A DNA stretch of 43,389 nucleotides, from contig JAIQFG010000042.1 of NCBI GenBank assembly GCA_020073375.1, positions 1-43,389 on the forward strand, in the 5' to 3' direction. The stretch is from Terriglobia bacterium. Lineage in GTDB: Bacteria; Acidobacteriota; Terriglobia; Acidiferrales; UBA7541. This document shows, piece by piece, positions 18,151 to 26,705 of this stretch (position 1 is the stretch's first letter; each line of letters starts with the position of its first letter). The notes under the pieces were generated by a model that did not search any database, was not told where the DNA came from, and worked only from the letters and a program-made list of their open reading frames with translations. The translations under genes and the position numbers were made by a program.

Positions 18151-18227
18151 CCAGGCCAACAAGAGTGACCGTGCTGGTACCCGGCTAAAGGCTTCCACCG
18201 GTTTCCGGTAGGTTCAGTTTGGCCTGG
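18151..18227. terminator. Possible bidirectional terminator between propeller F and the cytochrome
   Basis: CCAGGCCAA (18151-18159) pairs with TTGGCCTGG (18219-18227), and a small perfect hairpin ACCGG-TTT-CCGGT lies inside at 18197-18209. Two convergent genes meet here, so a shared terminator is expected. There is no clear T-run, so the call is tentative. Confidence 0.4.
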
Positions 18228-18264
18228 TCCTCCTGTGGCGAAGAGGGAAACGAAGGGTATTCTA

Positions 18265-19911
18265 TTATTCCCGCCACGGTGAAAGACCTGGCCAGTGACG
18301 AATCGCGTCGGCGGTCCAGGCGGTGGTCTTGTCCATGTGGCAAGACGTGCACGGGTTCGGGATTTTGTATTTGTCGGTCATCGACGGCGCGATGAACCCG
18401 AACGTGTGCGCGCTCACGAACACGCCGGGAATCTCCGCTTCGATTTTCGGCATGTGGCAGGCCACGCACTCGCTGCCCGTGGAGCCGTCCTTGTGATGCG
18501 TGTGCTCGGCGAGGGTGGCGCCGCGCGGGCCATTGCGCGAGCCGGGGCCGTGGCAATCGAGGCAAATCTGGTTCGCGGGCTTGCGGAGCTGCGCGTAGTT
18601 GCCCGTGCCGTGAACGTCGTGGCAGTCGGAACACATGACGCCGCGGCGGTACATCACGCTCTGCACAAAATCGTTTCCCTGCATGCGGTTTTTGTGCGCG
18701 GTGCCTTCCGGAAAATGCGTGAAACTCAGCTCGCCCAGCTTGTGATCTTCCAACTGCCAGTAATCCCGCAGATTCAAACCCACACGATAGCCGACCGGCC
18801 AATCGTAATAATGTCCTTCGATGGGGCTTGTAAGCGGGCGGCCCTGCGAGTGGCACCGGATGCAGGTGTCGTTCGCGCTGACGGCGTCCATCCGCGCGGG
18901 ATTCAAAATGTTGCCGCGCACGCCGTGCTCCAAATGCGCGCTTCCCGGGCCGTGGCAGGCCTCGCAGCCGACGTTCCACTCGGCGACCTGCTTGGTCTGA
19001 ATGTTGTAGTCGACCGAGTGGCAACCGTCACACGTGGGTCCGGTGGGCCTTTTGAAATTGTCGGGAGGATAAAACGGCACCCACCAGTCCGCGCCATTCG
19101 CGGCCATGTAGGGAAGCCACTTCTTGTGGACCACGTCCCATTGTGCGGGCTGCGGAAAATAGTCGTCGCCGACCTTCGTGAAGTAGCGCTGCTTCCAGAT
19201 GCTGCCGTAGACAAACGCGACATCGTCTCTTGTGAATTTCTTGCCGACATTATTGGTGGCGAGATCCGGAATAATGGCGTCGGGATGCTCGCGCGGATCG
19301 CGCACCACGTTGGCCATGGGCGTTTTTTTCCAGTTCTCGTAGATCTGTGCGTGACATTTCTGGCATGAGGCGGAGCCGACGTAATGCGCCGCGCTCATCG
19401 CCGCGGCCTGTTCCGCCTTTTCCTGCGGCGTGTTCACCGCGATCGAGCGGATGAACAGGACCAGCTTCCACGCCGTGTTGTCGTCCTCCTCCATGTGCGG
19501 ATTGCCGAGCGCGGGCATGCCCGTAAGACGCACTCCGTTGGCAATGATGTAATGAATTTCGCCGTCGGTGAGATTCTGCGTCTCCGGCGAGCCCAAATTG
19601 GGCGCCTTTGGATAAAGATTTCGGGCGATCCCCGATTGGCCGTCGCCATCCTTGCCGTGGCAGCCCGCGCAGTGATTCGTGAAATCCTCGCGAGCTTGCT
19701 GCAATGCTTCAGGAGTGGGTGCCCATGGATTCTTTGCGTCTCGCGCGGTGCCTGGGATTCCCAGATTCCGGACTGTTCGCGCTGCGACGGTCTCGAAGGT
19801 GGAAGGCTGATCCAGAGCGCTGAATCCCCGCCGGATCACGGCCGCTCCGTACAGCGCAGCAAGTATGCCGATTGCAATCAGCACCAGAACCAGTGTTTTC
19901 CTCTTGTTCAT
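18265..19911 (-). CDS. Nine-haem c-type cytochrome with N-terminal cytochrome c6-like domain
   Basis: 548 residues. ATG 19911 has GAGGGGGG just upstream; a longer reading to 19944 is unnecessary. An N-terminal membrane anchor or signal (about 5-27) is followed by a mono-haem cytochrome c domain with CAGCH at 81-85 and a likely Met ligand in TGMPALG (Met132). Then comes a multihaem part with eight more CxxCH sites: CQKCH, CDGCH, CEACH, CIRCH, CSDCH, CLDCH, CVACH and CTSCH. Histidines such as HHKDGS and AHTFGF could be distal ligands. This resembles the cytochrome c554/NrfA-like multihaem family with a fused c6-type electron-transfer domain. It would act in the periplasm or at the membrane, moving electrons to an unknown acceptor. 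It is the third gene of the G > receptor 2 > cytochrome run, 92 bases after the receptor. Confidence 0.88.
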   Translation of the reverse strand: MNKRKTLVLVLIAIGILAALYGAAVIRRGFSALDQPSTFETVAARTVRNLGIPGTARDAKNPWAPTPEALQQAREDFTNHCAGCHGKDGDGQSGIARNLYPKAPNLGSPETQNLTDGEIHYIIANGVRLTGMPALGNPHMEEDDNTAWKLVLFIRSIAVNTPQEKAEQAAAMSAAHYVGSASCQKCHAQIYENWKKTPMANVVRDPREHPDAIIPDLATNNVGKKFTRDDVAFVYGSIWKQRYFTKVGDDYFPQPAQWDVVHKKWLPYMAANGADWWVPFYPPDNFKRPTGPTCDGCHSVDYNIQTKQVAEWNVGCEACHGPGSAHLEHGVRGNILNPARMDAVSANDTCIRCHSQGRPLTSPIEGHYYDWPVGYRVGLNLRDYWQLEDHKLGELSFTHFPEGTAHKNRMQGNDFVQSVMYRRGVMCSDCHDVHGTGNYAQLRKPANQICLDCHGPGSRNGPRGATLAEHTHHKDGSTGSECVACHMPKIEAEIPGVFVSAHTFGFIAPSMTDKYKIPNPCTSCHMDKTTAWTADAIRHWPGLSPWRE

Positions 19912-20003
19912 GCCCCCCTCTGACTCCTGGCGAAACGCCCGCATTCCTTGTCAGTATAAAGGTTTGGTCGTAGCACACAATAAGTTTCAGAAAACGCGCA
20001 GAG

Positions 20004-23000
20004 CTACCAAATAACTTTTATCGCAAACTGAATCTGGCGGGACGTAGTCTGCGTGGAAGTGATAAGCCCCGCTCCTGAGATGGGTTGCCCGCTCTTGTCG
20101 AACACCTGCAGATTGTCGGTCGGCGAAGAAAAATTTGCCTGGTTGAGAATATTGAAAAACTCCGCCCGGAATTGGACATTGAATGACTCTGAAAATAAAT
20201 TGCTGAACAAGCCGTTCTTGCAACCCGCTCCGCCACACGCTGGCACGGAACCGCCCTTTCTTACGATTCGATTATTCTTGAATACGGACAAATCCAGCTT
20301 CGACAACCCCGGACCGATCAGAGTATTGCGTCCGAGATTTCCCCGCCGGGTGGTCGGGCCTGGAAATTTCAGACATTGAGTCTTGATGAAAGCGTTGGGG
20401 TTTCCAGGGTTTGTGAGAGTTTCGCAGCCTGGACCGACTACCCTATCTGGAGGTTCACCGGTTTCTTCCAATTTCATTCCGACCGGGTCGCCACCGACAA
20501 GCGGGGTGAACGGTTGCCCGCTGGCTAGCTTGTAGAGAGCACCCAGTTGCCAGCCGCTGGCAGCCCACGCTGGAACCTTCATCAGCCGCAGAGGGGTTGC
20601 CGCGCCAGCGTATCGTGTGGACGTTCCTGAAGTGGGACTAGGCAGCTCCCAAGTGAGGCTCAGGACAAAGGTTTGGGCGACGTTGAAATCCGACAGCCCG
20701 CGGGTAGTCCGCTGGTCGAAGAAAAGCTGGTTAAAGAGTCCATTCGGGAACGAGTCATCGGCTGCAGTGGCGGATAGAGTATCGATGCTCTTCCCCCAGG
20801 TGTACGCGCCATGAAACTCAAAGCCATGGCTCACGCGCTTTGTCAGATCGGCCTGCAGCGCGTCATAGAATGAATTGGCCTGCCATAAGCTTCCACTGAT
20901 GCGTCCAAAATTCGGATTCAGCCGAACGCTGGGTGCTGGATTAGACTGGGTGCCGCCAGGCAGGAACCCGGGAGCGCACGGATTGCCAATCCCGTCTGGC
21001 CCGCAAGGCCAAACATAACCTGAGGGCGTCAACGCAGGAAGTACCATGTCCATATTGTCCATCTTATAAGGTTGATGGACTCCCCGTGATCCTACATAGC
21101 CGACCGTTACCGCCAGCGTGGATGACAACTCGCGGGCGATACTGAAATTCCATTGCATCACGTAATTCCGCTTCGGAGCGTGCTCCACGTAAACCGAACG
21201 GGACGACCCGGGTGAGCCCGTCAATAGGTTAAATGCACCCGTGGGGAACGAGCCGGGAGGAATGGTGTTCCCGAACACTTCTTGCACGAACGGCACCCCG
21301 TGCTGGACGGAAATCGAAAATACGTAGGGCAGCGGCAGGACGTCAAACATTCCAAATCCGCCGCGAACCAACGTGCGTCCGCCACCCGGATTCCAAGCCA
21401 CTCCAACTCGCGGCTCAAAATTTCGGAGTGTCGGGTTTACGTAAAACGGCGATCCAATGTTTGGCTGAGCGTCAGTAAGATTCCGCAAGTTGGAAAGCCG
21501 ATTATGCGCTTCGCTGAGTACCGTCGCCATCTCATAACGTAATCCGAGATCGATGGTCAGGGTTGAGCGTAGCCGTACATCGTCCTCGAAGTAGGCGCCG
21601 GCAAGCGTCTGCCGCAATCCAAACTCGGGTGGAGCAACCGTTTGATTTCCCTGAAAGCTCTGCGGTACATTGGTCAGAAAATTTGACAGAGACGCAAATC
21701 GGAATGCGCCGTTCACGCTCCCCAGGATCAGTTGATTGTCCTGCATACGCTCGACTAGGCCGCCGAACTTCAGTTCATGCCTTCCTTTTGTAAGGGAAAC
21801 GTCATCACCAGCCTGGTAGGAATTCCAAGTCAGTGTCTGGCTGGATGGCAGAAGCCCCTGCGCACTCGGTGCACCTGAGAAGTTGGTCAGGCCTGGCACA
21901 TTTTGAATCTGCCCTGCAAACGCACCCGGTTGGAAAGCGTAGGACGGATCCAACATCAAAGGGTTGGATACTGCGGTGACTCCTCCCGTGCTCGCCCTGG
22001 CGCGGCTATAACCGATTCGAACAGAATTGACGAAAGCTGGACTGAATAGATGCTGTTCGTGAACCGAAATCACTTGACGGGCCGAAAACACGTTGGTGAG
22101 AAGTTCGTCGAATGTTCCAGGCTGAACGGTTCTCGAATTGTCCCGCATGTAGGTTCCGAACAGGTTGTCGCGATCGGAGAGCTTGCGATCCACTCTGACC
22201 GTGAAGTAATTTTCGCTGGTTACATCCTGTCCTGCGAATGAAAAAATGCCTGTGTCTCCGCTTCCGAGGAGCGGCCCATTGGGCAATGGATAGAACGCGG
22301 CCAGAAATCTCGATACTGAGGGGTCCACGATTACAGTTCCCGTGGAAAGCTGGCCATTTCTAGCCGGAGCCGAAGGGACCGTATCCACGGTGGTTACACC
22401 GAGCGATTGCCGAAGCCCTTCATAGTCTCCAAAGACGAACGTGCGATCCTTTTGAATCGGACCCCCTGCCGAGGCGCCGAACTGGTTGCGTTTGAAAGGA
22501 GGAATAACTGGTCCGTCAAAGAAGTTGCGCGCATCCAGAGCACTGTTGCGGAGAAATTCGTACACAGTGCCGTGGAACGTGTTCTTGCCCGAGCGAGTTA
22601 CCGCGTTAATAATTCCCCCGGAAGTCCTTCCGTAAGCGGCTGGATAATTGTTACCCAAGACGGAGACCTGCTCGACGGCGTCGATGCCCAGGTTATCGCC
22701 AAGGACGCTGCCCGGAGCGCCGTTCGAGTAATCATTGATACTAATTCCGTCCAGTTGAAAACCGTTTTGGTCTGGCCGCGCGCCGGAAATGCTAATCGCT
22801 GCGCCAAATCCGCGCTCGGTGTTTCCACCGCTGGACTGAACCCCGGTGACTCCAGCCTGCAACGTCGCCAGCGCCGCCCAGTCTCGACCATTAAGGGGAG
22901 TGTCACGGACTGTTGAAGCATTGGCGCTTCCGCACACGGACGGGCAGGGCTCGCTCACAAGCGCGGAAGGCGCCGCCACGCGCACGGTCTGCCTTGGGTC

Positions 23001-23435
23001 ACCAGTATTAATCACAACGTTGATGACGCGCGCGACTCCCGCTGCAACGGAAATATCTGTCCATACCTGGGTTATGTAACCGGGAGCCGAAACAGTCATT
23101 TCATAGTTTCCAACAGATAGCGCCGGAACAGTGTAAAGGCCGTTCGTGTTGGTCGTGGCAGTTCTGGCCAGTCCGGAACTCACATCTTTAATGGAGATCT
23201 GAACGTCCGGCATCACTGCGCCGGACTGTCCTGTCACCGTGCCGGTGATTGCTCCTCCTGCCACTTGTGCTTTGACCAGGCACGGTGTCGCAAACGACAT
23301 CAACAGAGCTAACCCGGCAATTAGGATAGGTACTTGCTTTCGGTTCTGGTGAAGAAACTTCTCGCGATCCTTGTTGTCGCGGACCCGCCCCATGAAATGG
23401 ATGCCTGGTTCCAACCCCGTGGTTACACAACCCAT
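20004..23435 (-). CDS. Oar-type TonB-dependent receptor 2
   Basis: 1143 residues from ATG 23435, which has GGAGGGGAA directly upstream. The signal anchor is at about 35-57 (VPILIAGLALLMSFATPCLV, then KAQ). The order is as in receptor 1: CarboxypepD_reg domain (GAITGTVTGQSGAVMPDVQI), a linker with a CxxxC pair (EPCPSVCGS), plug with LNGRDWAALATLQAGVTG, and a barrel ending RQIQFAIKVIW. Long runs are the same as in receptor 1, for example GDTGI, GNVPF-type loops and NYVMQWN, so the two are recent paralogues. Unlike receptor 1 it has an insert of about 20 residues with CGGAGC before the FSESFNVQFRAEFFN segment near the C-terminus. It lies 133 bases downstream of propeller G and 92 bases before the cytochrome. 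Confidence 0.9.
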   Translation of the reverse strand: MGCVTTGLEPGIHFMGRVRDNKDREKFLHQNRKQVPILIAGLALLMSFATPCLVKAQVAGGAITGTVTGQSGAVMPDVQISIKDVSSGLARTATTNTNGLYTVPALSVGNYEMTVSAPGYITQVWTDISVAAGVARVINVVINTGDPRQTVRVAAPSALVSEPCPSVCGSANASTVRDTPLNGRDWAALATLQAGVTGVQSSGGNTERGFGAAISISGARPDQNGFQLDGISINDYSNGAPGSVLGDNLGIDAVEQVSVLGNNYPAAYGRTSGGIINAVTRSGKNTFHGTVYEFLRNSALDARNFFDGPVIPPFKRNQFGASAGGPIQKDRTFVFGDYEGLRQSLGVTTVDTVPSAPARNGQLSTGTVIVDPSVSRFLAAFYPLPNGPLLGSGDTGIFSFAGQDVTSENYFTVRVDRKLSDRDNLFGTYMRDNSRTVQPGTFDELLTNVFSARQVISVHEQHLFSPAFVNSVRIGYSRARASTGGVTAVSNPLMLDPSYAFQPGAFAGQIQNVPGLTNFSGAPSAQGLLPSSQTLTWNSYQAGDDVSLTKGRHELKFGGLVERMQDNQLILGSVNGAFRFASLSNFLTNVPQSFQGNQTVAPPEFGLRQTLAGAYFEDDVRLRSTLTIDLGLRYEMATVLSEAHNRLSNLRNLTDAQPNIGSPFYVNPTLRNFEPRVGVAWNPGGGRTLVRGGFGMFDVLPLPYVFSISVQHGVPFVQEVFGNTIPPGSFPTGAFNLLTGSPGSSRSVYVEHAPKRNYVMQWNFSIARELSSTLAVTVGYVGSRGVHQPYKMDNMDMVLPALTPSGYVWPCGPDGIGNPCAPGFLPGGTQSNPAPSVRLNPNFGRISGSLWQANSFYDALQADLTKRVSHGFEFHGAYTWGKSIDTLSATAADDSFPNGLFNQLFFDQRTTRGLSDFNVAQTFVLSLTWELPSPTSGTSTRYAGAATPLRLMKVPAWAASGWQLGALYKLASGQPFTPLVGGDPVGMKLEETGEPPDRVVGPGCETLTNPGNPNAFIKTQCLKFPGPTTRRGNLGRNTLIGPGLSKLDLSVFKNNRIVRKGGSVPACGGAGCKNGLFSNLFSESFNVQFRAEFFNILNQANFSSPTDNLQVFDKSGQPISGAGLITSTQTTSRQIQFAIKVIW

Positions 23436-23568
23436 TTCCCCTCCGACATTCTGCTTTCAATCGCCCCCGTAAGCATAAATCCAGAAATGCCAAGAATGAT
23501 AGGCAAATCCCAAAGGCTGGCTTTGTATTTTATCTATGCAAGCAATCGTCCACTTTCGCTCTGTGTTC

Positions 23569-24615
23569 TCAGTCCTGAACGGCATAAATTCTAATTTCGG
23601 AATTGGTGTTGGCGCCTGCTGAAATCGCCAGATAAAAGCGGTCGAAGCCTTTCCCTTGCCTTCCAAAGTATCCAGCCGTGCCCGCACCCACCACCGTGGG
23701 GATCTTGGATATTAGGGTGTAGTGATCAGGATCGTTTTGCTGGTATACCCAGATAGCACCTTCCCGGCCTGGCACGTAAACGCGTTTGTGCTCCCCGCTG
23801 TAATACAAATCGTCCGTGTCCTGTACAGTCGGTACGGAGGCGACCATCTTGCCTGTGGTTGTGTCGAACACGGAGATCGTTGCCGGTTCCCGCGTGCCTA
23901 CAATTATCCGGTGATCGGCCTCATCGAGCGCCATGGGAAAATTCTGGGCCGGGGTCACTGGCCATCGAGTGAGTTCTTTTGTAGTGCGGTTAATTACCAC
24001 AATCTGTTTCAAATCCGGGACATTCACGTAAATGTTGGGGCCGGACTTTTCCAGCTGGAACGATTCCGGCTCGCCACCTAATTTATAGACCTCATCGAGC
24101 CGCTTGTTCGTCATCGCGTCCACCGCGGCGATCGCGGAGTTCTTCTCGTCATCGCCACAGCCGACGTAGACGCGTTTGCTCGCTGCGTCGTAACGCAGGT
24201 TATCCGCGCCACCATCAAAATCCAGGGTGGTGATGAGCTTGTAGGAGTCGCCGTCGTAAATATAGACCTTCCCCTTCTCGCTGGCCACGAAGAGCTTGTT
24301 GGCCTCCGGAGAAAAGGTCACGCCCTGAGGGTTCGGGACCCCCGTGATTTCATGGACACGGGTTCCTTGGAAGAGATCGATAACTTCCACAGTGCTGTTT
24401 CCCAGAGCGGAAACAAACACCTTGCCTTTGCCAATAGCAAAATGGTCGAAACGCCCCTTCACGCCCTCGAGTGGAACGGTACCGGTCATAATCAGAGGGG
24501 AGGCGCTCTCGGCCACTGGAGGCGCAGCAGGGGGAGCACTTGTTTGGGTGCCCTGGCATGCCGTGAGTGTGATCGCTAGTGCCAGCAAGAAACCAATGCC
24601 GCCAAGTTTTTTCAT
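23569..24615 (-). CDS. YncE-like beta-propeller lipoprotein G
   Basis: 348 residues from ATG 24615, with GGAGGG five bases upstream. The N-terminus MKKLGGIGFLLALAITLTAC carries a clear lipobox (LTAC), so this copy, unlike A-D and F, is probably a lipoprotein. A Pro/Ala/Ser linker leads to the propeller, which has GRFDHFAIGKGKVFVSALGNSTVEVI, PQGVTFSPEANKLFVAS, DNLRYDAASKRVYVGCGDDEKNS, ESFQLEKSGPNIYVNVPDLKQIVVINR, ALDEADHRIIVGTREPA and DPDHYTLISKIPT, ending SEIRIYAVQD. By eye it is nearest to protein B. It is the first gene of a probable three-gene unit with receptor 2 and the nine-haem cytochrome. Confidence 0.9.
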   Translation of the reverse strand: MKKLGGIGFLLALAITLTACQGTQTSAPPAAPPVAESASPLIMTGTVPLEGVKGRFDHFAIGKGKVFVSALGNSTVEVIDLFQGTRVHEITGVPNPQGVTFSPEANKLFVASEKGKVYIYDGDSYKLITTLDFDGGADNLRYDAASKRVYVGCGDDEKNSAIAAVDAMTNKRLDEVYKLGGEPESFQLEKSGPNIYVNVPDLKQIVVINRTTKELTRWPVTPAQNFPMALDEADHRIIVGTREPATISVFDTTTGKMVASVPTVQDTDDLYYSGEHKRVYVPGREGAIWVYQQNDPDHYTLISKIPTVVGAGTAGYFGRQGKGFDRFYLAISAGANTNSEIRIYAVQD

Positions 24616-25266
24616 GTCGTCCCTCCAAACAAATTGAAGTCAACCAAAACTGGGGCCGCCAGCATTCCTCCTGATTACTGTCCCGCTCCTTGGAAATCAC
24701 AAACCGTCCATATATCCCATCAAGCTGAATTGATTGTCGCTAGGAGGGTACCTAAGTTCGGCAGTCTAGCTGCGCAACCTGAACAACACCTGAACGATCC
24801 ATTCCCAGGGTAAACTCTTGCATTCGCCCTGGTTTAAGAACTCGGGCTTATCAATCTGGGATTATCTTCCGGCCGGTGGACTGTATTAAAGATCATGCGG
24901 GGACGCTTGACGTCGAGTGTTCGCCAAAAAGCGGATCAGTACTTTGAGTTTGCCTTCCCCCTGTCGGGGGCGACGTCTGATCCCCAATCGACACACTATT
25001 CGTGGACACGGATTCAGGATATTCCCCCCGATATTCCTTTTCCTATTTATTAGGTCGTTGTCAATTTGAGAGATCATCGCATAGGCGGTGGTCCTTTCAC
25101 CTACCGCCCTTCGAAACCGGCCAACCTGCCCCAAAACAGTTCTTTTTGGGCGGGCGCAATGAACAGATTTGGGCAACCAAATTCGGGCATTTGTCGCCGT
25201 AGCGAATCGAGAGGTTTTTGGGCAACCAAGGGCTTATGGGCAGTGCAGCTTTACGGTAACAAGAGT
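24616..25266. other. 650-base intergenic region with short repeats
   Basis: There is no convincing gene. A hairpin GCCCCAAAA / TTTTTGGGC (25128-25136 and 25143-25151, one mismatch) and a second dyad GGCGGT / ACCGCC (25084-25089, 25103-25108) are present. The 13-base sequence TTTGGGCAACCAA occurs twice (25168-25180 and 25217-25229) just past the regulator gene. These could be binding sites or remnants of a mobile element. A minus-strand frame at 24886-25176 has no family features. Confidence 0.45.
25168..25229. repeat. Pair of 13-base direct repeats
   Basis: TTTGGGCAACCAA at 25168-25180 is repeated exactly at 25217-25229, a 49-base period. Both lie between the regulator gene stop and the rest of the intergenic space. 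Two copies near a repressor gene could be its operators, but two copies are weak evidence. Confidence 0.4.
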
Positions 25267-25488
25267 TCAGCTAATAGGTTCATGTAGCTTTGCAGGTTTT
25301 ATTTTGAGTGCGCGGGCTATCGCGACGATGTTTAAGAGTGCGATATTGCGCTCACCCCGCTCGACTCCGCCGACATAGTTCCGGTGGATGTTAGCCAACT
25401 CGGCCAATTTTTCCTGGGAAAGGGCGCGTTCGAGCCGCAGCTCTCGCAGTCGCTTTCCGAACACCATCCTCGGATCGGGTGTTGGCAC
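25267..25488 (-). CDS. Small XRE-family helix-turn-helix transcriptional regulator
   Basis: 73 residues from a GTG at 25488 (a second start, ATG at residue 8, is possible). It is a single HTH_3 (Cro/CI-type) domain: FGKRLRELRLERALSQEKLAELANIHRNYVGGVERGERNIALLNIVAIARALKI. The SQEKLAELANIHRNYVGGVERGERN run is the classic turn and recognition helix with the conserved G-x-R-N end. Stand-alone XRE proteins often guard restriction-modification, toxin-antitoxin or integrated elements. It diverges from the membrane gene at 25597, so it may repress that gene and itself. No effector partner is recognisable beside it. Confidence 0.82.
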   Translation of the reverse strand: MPTPDPRMVFGKRLRELRLERALSQEKLAELANIHRNYVGGVERGERNIALLNIVAIARALKIKPAKLHEPIS

Positions 25489-25596
25489 CCAACCATTTGA
25501 AAGGCTTGACCACCATGAGTCTACACACTATAAGTGTTCCACAGGATCGTCAAAACGGCGTCCGCAATTAGGCCCCGACCTTCGCGTAGGATGCGC

Positions 25597-26100
25597 ATGA
25601 TCTGGAAATTGTGGAAAACAATTCAGGATTGGCTTGAATTTCTTGGCAGTCCCCGCCTAAACCTGCTTGATGCTTTAGTGTTTGGAATCGGCCTGCTCGC
25701 CCTAGTTGTATGGAGATTCGACGCTTGGCTTTGCGAAATCCGTTTTGCGAGGGGGCGGAAGTGGCTCGCGAGCCTTCCCGGTTCTCAGCGGATGCGCACC
25801 GTCCCGATTGAACCGACGAGTGGAGCCGAGTTTGAGTTTGCTCAGAGCCCCAGTCGCATCTGGGCCTGCGAAAAGCGGACATGGACAGGCCGTTTTTATG
25901 CGCTCTACCCCCTCCAGCATGGAAGCCATCGGCCTCAGGCATTGATGGAATCGAAGAAGTGGGAGGAAATCTATTGGGCCGGAAAAGCCGTGACAGAAGG
26001 CCATCCACAGATTGAGCAATCCAGTCTGAACGTAATTCCCAAACTCAAATCGGAAAATCCCACTGCCCAGAGGTTCACCCGGGGGTATACGCCGTCTTAG
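25597..26100 (+). CDS. Membrane protein, N-terminal part of a split gene
   Basis: 167 residues from ATG 25597 (AGG six bases upstream; ATG 25591 and GTG 25534 are alternatives). A membrane segment lies at about 22-40 (LDALVFGIGLLALVVW), and the rest is soluble and unrecognised. The frame ends at 26100, but the +2 frame continues as VYAVLAAGTVIAIGLIAAYMYMV, a second membrane segment, into the next ORF. Inserting one G in the GGGGG run at 26081-26085 would fuse the two into a single protein, so this is probably one gene broken by a single-base deletion or read by frameshifting. No known family. Confidence 0.5.
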   Translation: MIWKLWKTIQDWLEFLGSPRLNLLDALVFGIGLLALVVWRFDAWLCEIRFARGRKWLASLPGSQRMRTVPIEPTSGAEFEFAQSPSRIWACEKRTWTGRFYALYPLQHGSHRPQALMESKKWEEIYWAGKAVTEGHPQIEQSSLNVIPKLKSENPTAQRFTRGYTPS

Positions 26101-26141
26101 CCGCCGGAACAGTCATAGCGATTGGGCTGATTGCCGCATAT

Positions 26142-26531
26142 ATGTATATGGTCTTCGGATGGCAATCACTGGAGAGTGCTGGTCTCATTCAACATCTCCC
26201 TTTGATTTTGCAACGCACATTCTCTAGTTTCGAGCAAACTCGACTTCACAATTTTTGGCACGTATTCGCACTGAGCTATGTCTTCTCCGCGGCCTGGTAT
26301 GCTTGGTACTCACTGAAACGAAAGGCGCAGAGTCGCATTACGAATACTAGAAAGAGCGACATTGAAATTAAGTGCCCAGGATGTCAGACAGACCGAGACC
26401 ACAATGAACTGTGTGAGCTTTGCGGATGGTGCGTGGATTGCCGCCGTCCATGCCCAGGTTGCGGGTTGTGTGTGCGCTGTTGTCCAAAGCAGGGGCAATG
26501 CGAACCTGAAGGAGATTGGGTTCCATACTAG
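26142..26531 (+). CDS. Membrane/zinc-ribbon protein, C-terminal part of a split gene
   Basis: 129 residues from ATG 26142. The frame is open back to 26016, and nothing resembling a ribosome-binding site precedes the ATG. A membrane segment at about 44-60 (VFALSYVFSAAWYAWYSL) is followed by a dense Cys cluster in the last 55 residues: CPGC, CELCGWCVDC, CPGCGLCVRCC and a final Cys, twelve in all plus a His. This looks like paired zinc-ribbon or rubredoxin-like knuckles on the cytoplasmic side. Function unknown. It is probably the 3' half of the gene at 25597. Confidence 0.5.
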   Translation: MYMVFGWQSLESAGLIQHLPLILQRTFSSFEQTRLHNFWHVFALSYVFSAAWYAWYSLKRKAQSRITNTRKSDIEIKCPGCQTDRDHNELCELCGWCVDCRRPCPGCGLCVRCCPKQGQCEPEGDWVPY

Positions 26532-26543
26532 GAGGAACTTGAG

Positions 26544-26705
26544 ATGATAGATGAATCAAAACCTCCCGAAAGAGCAGAAAATCAACTCTCGATCCAAATC
26601 AGGGAGCGGCATCAGCGAGCTCTGCGAGTGGTGCTCACACTCATGATCGACTACTGTCGGCAGATGGTTGCGTGGAATAAACCTGACCCACCTTATCTTC
26701 ATTAA
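26544..26705 (+). CDS. 53-residue conserved-looking small ORF
   Basis: Starts at ATG 26544 with GGAGGAACTTGAG directly upstream, a near-ideal ribosome-binding site, 12 bases after the zinc-ribbon gene. The product is short and charged at first (MIDESKPPERAENQLSIQIR), with a helix that ends in MIDYCRQMVAWNK. No family is recognised. The good signal and tight spacing argue for a real gene in one transcript with its neighbours. Confidence 0.5.
   Translation: MIDESKPPERAENQLSIQIRERHQRALRVVLTLMIDYCRQMVAWNKPDPPYLH

Noticed and set aside
24886..25176. Minus-strand ORF of 96 residues
   Set aside because: No ribosome-binding site or family match; the interval is repeat-rich and lies between better supported features.
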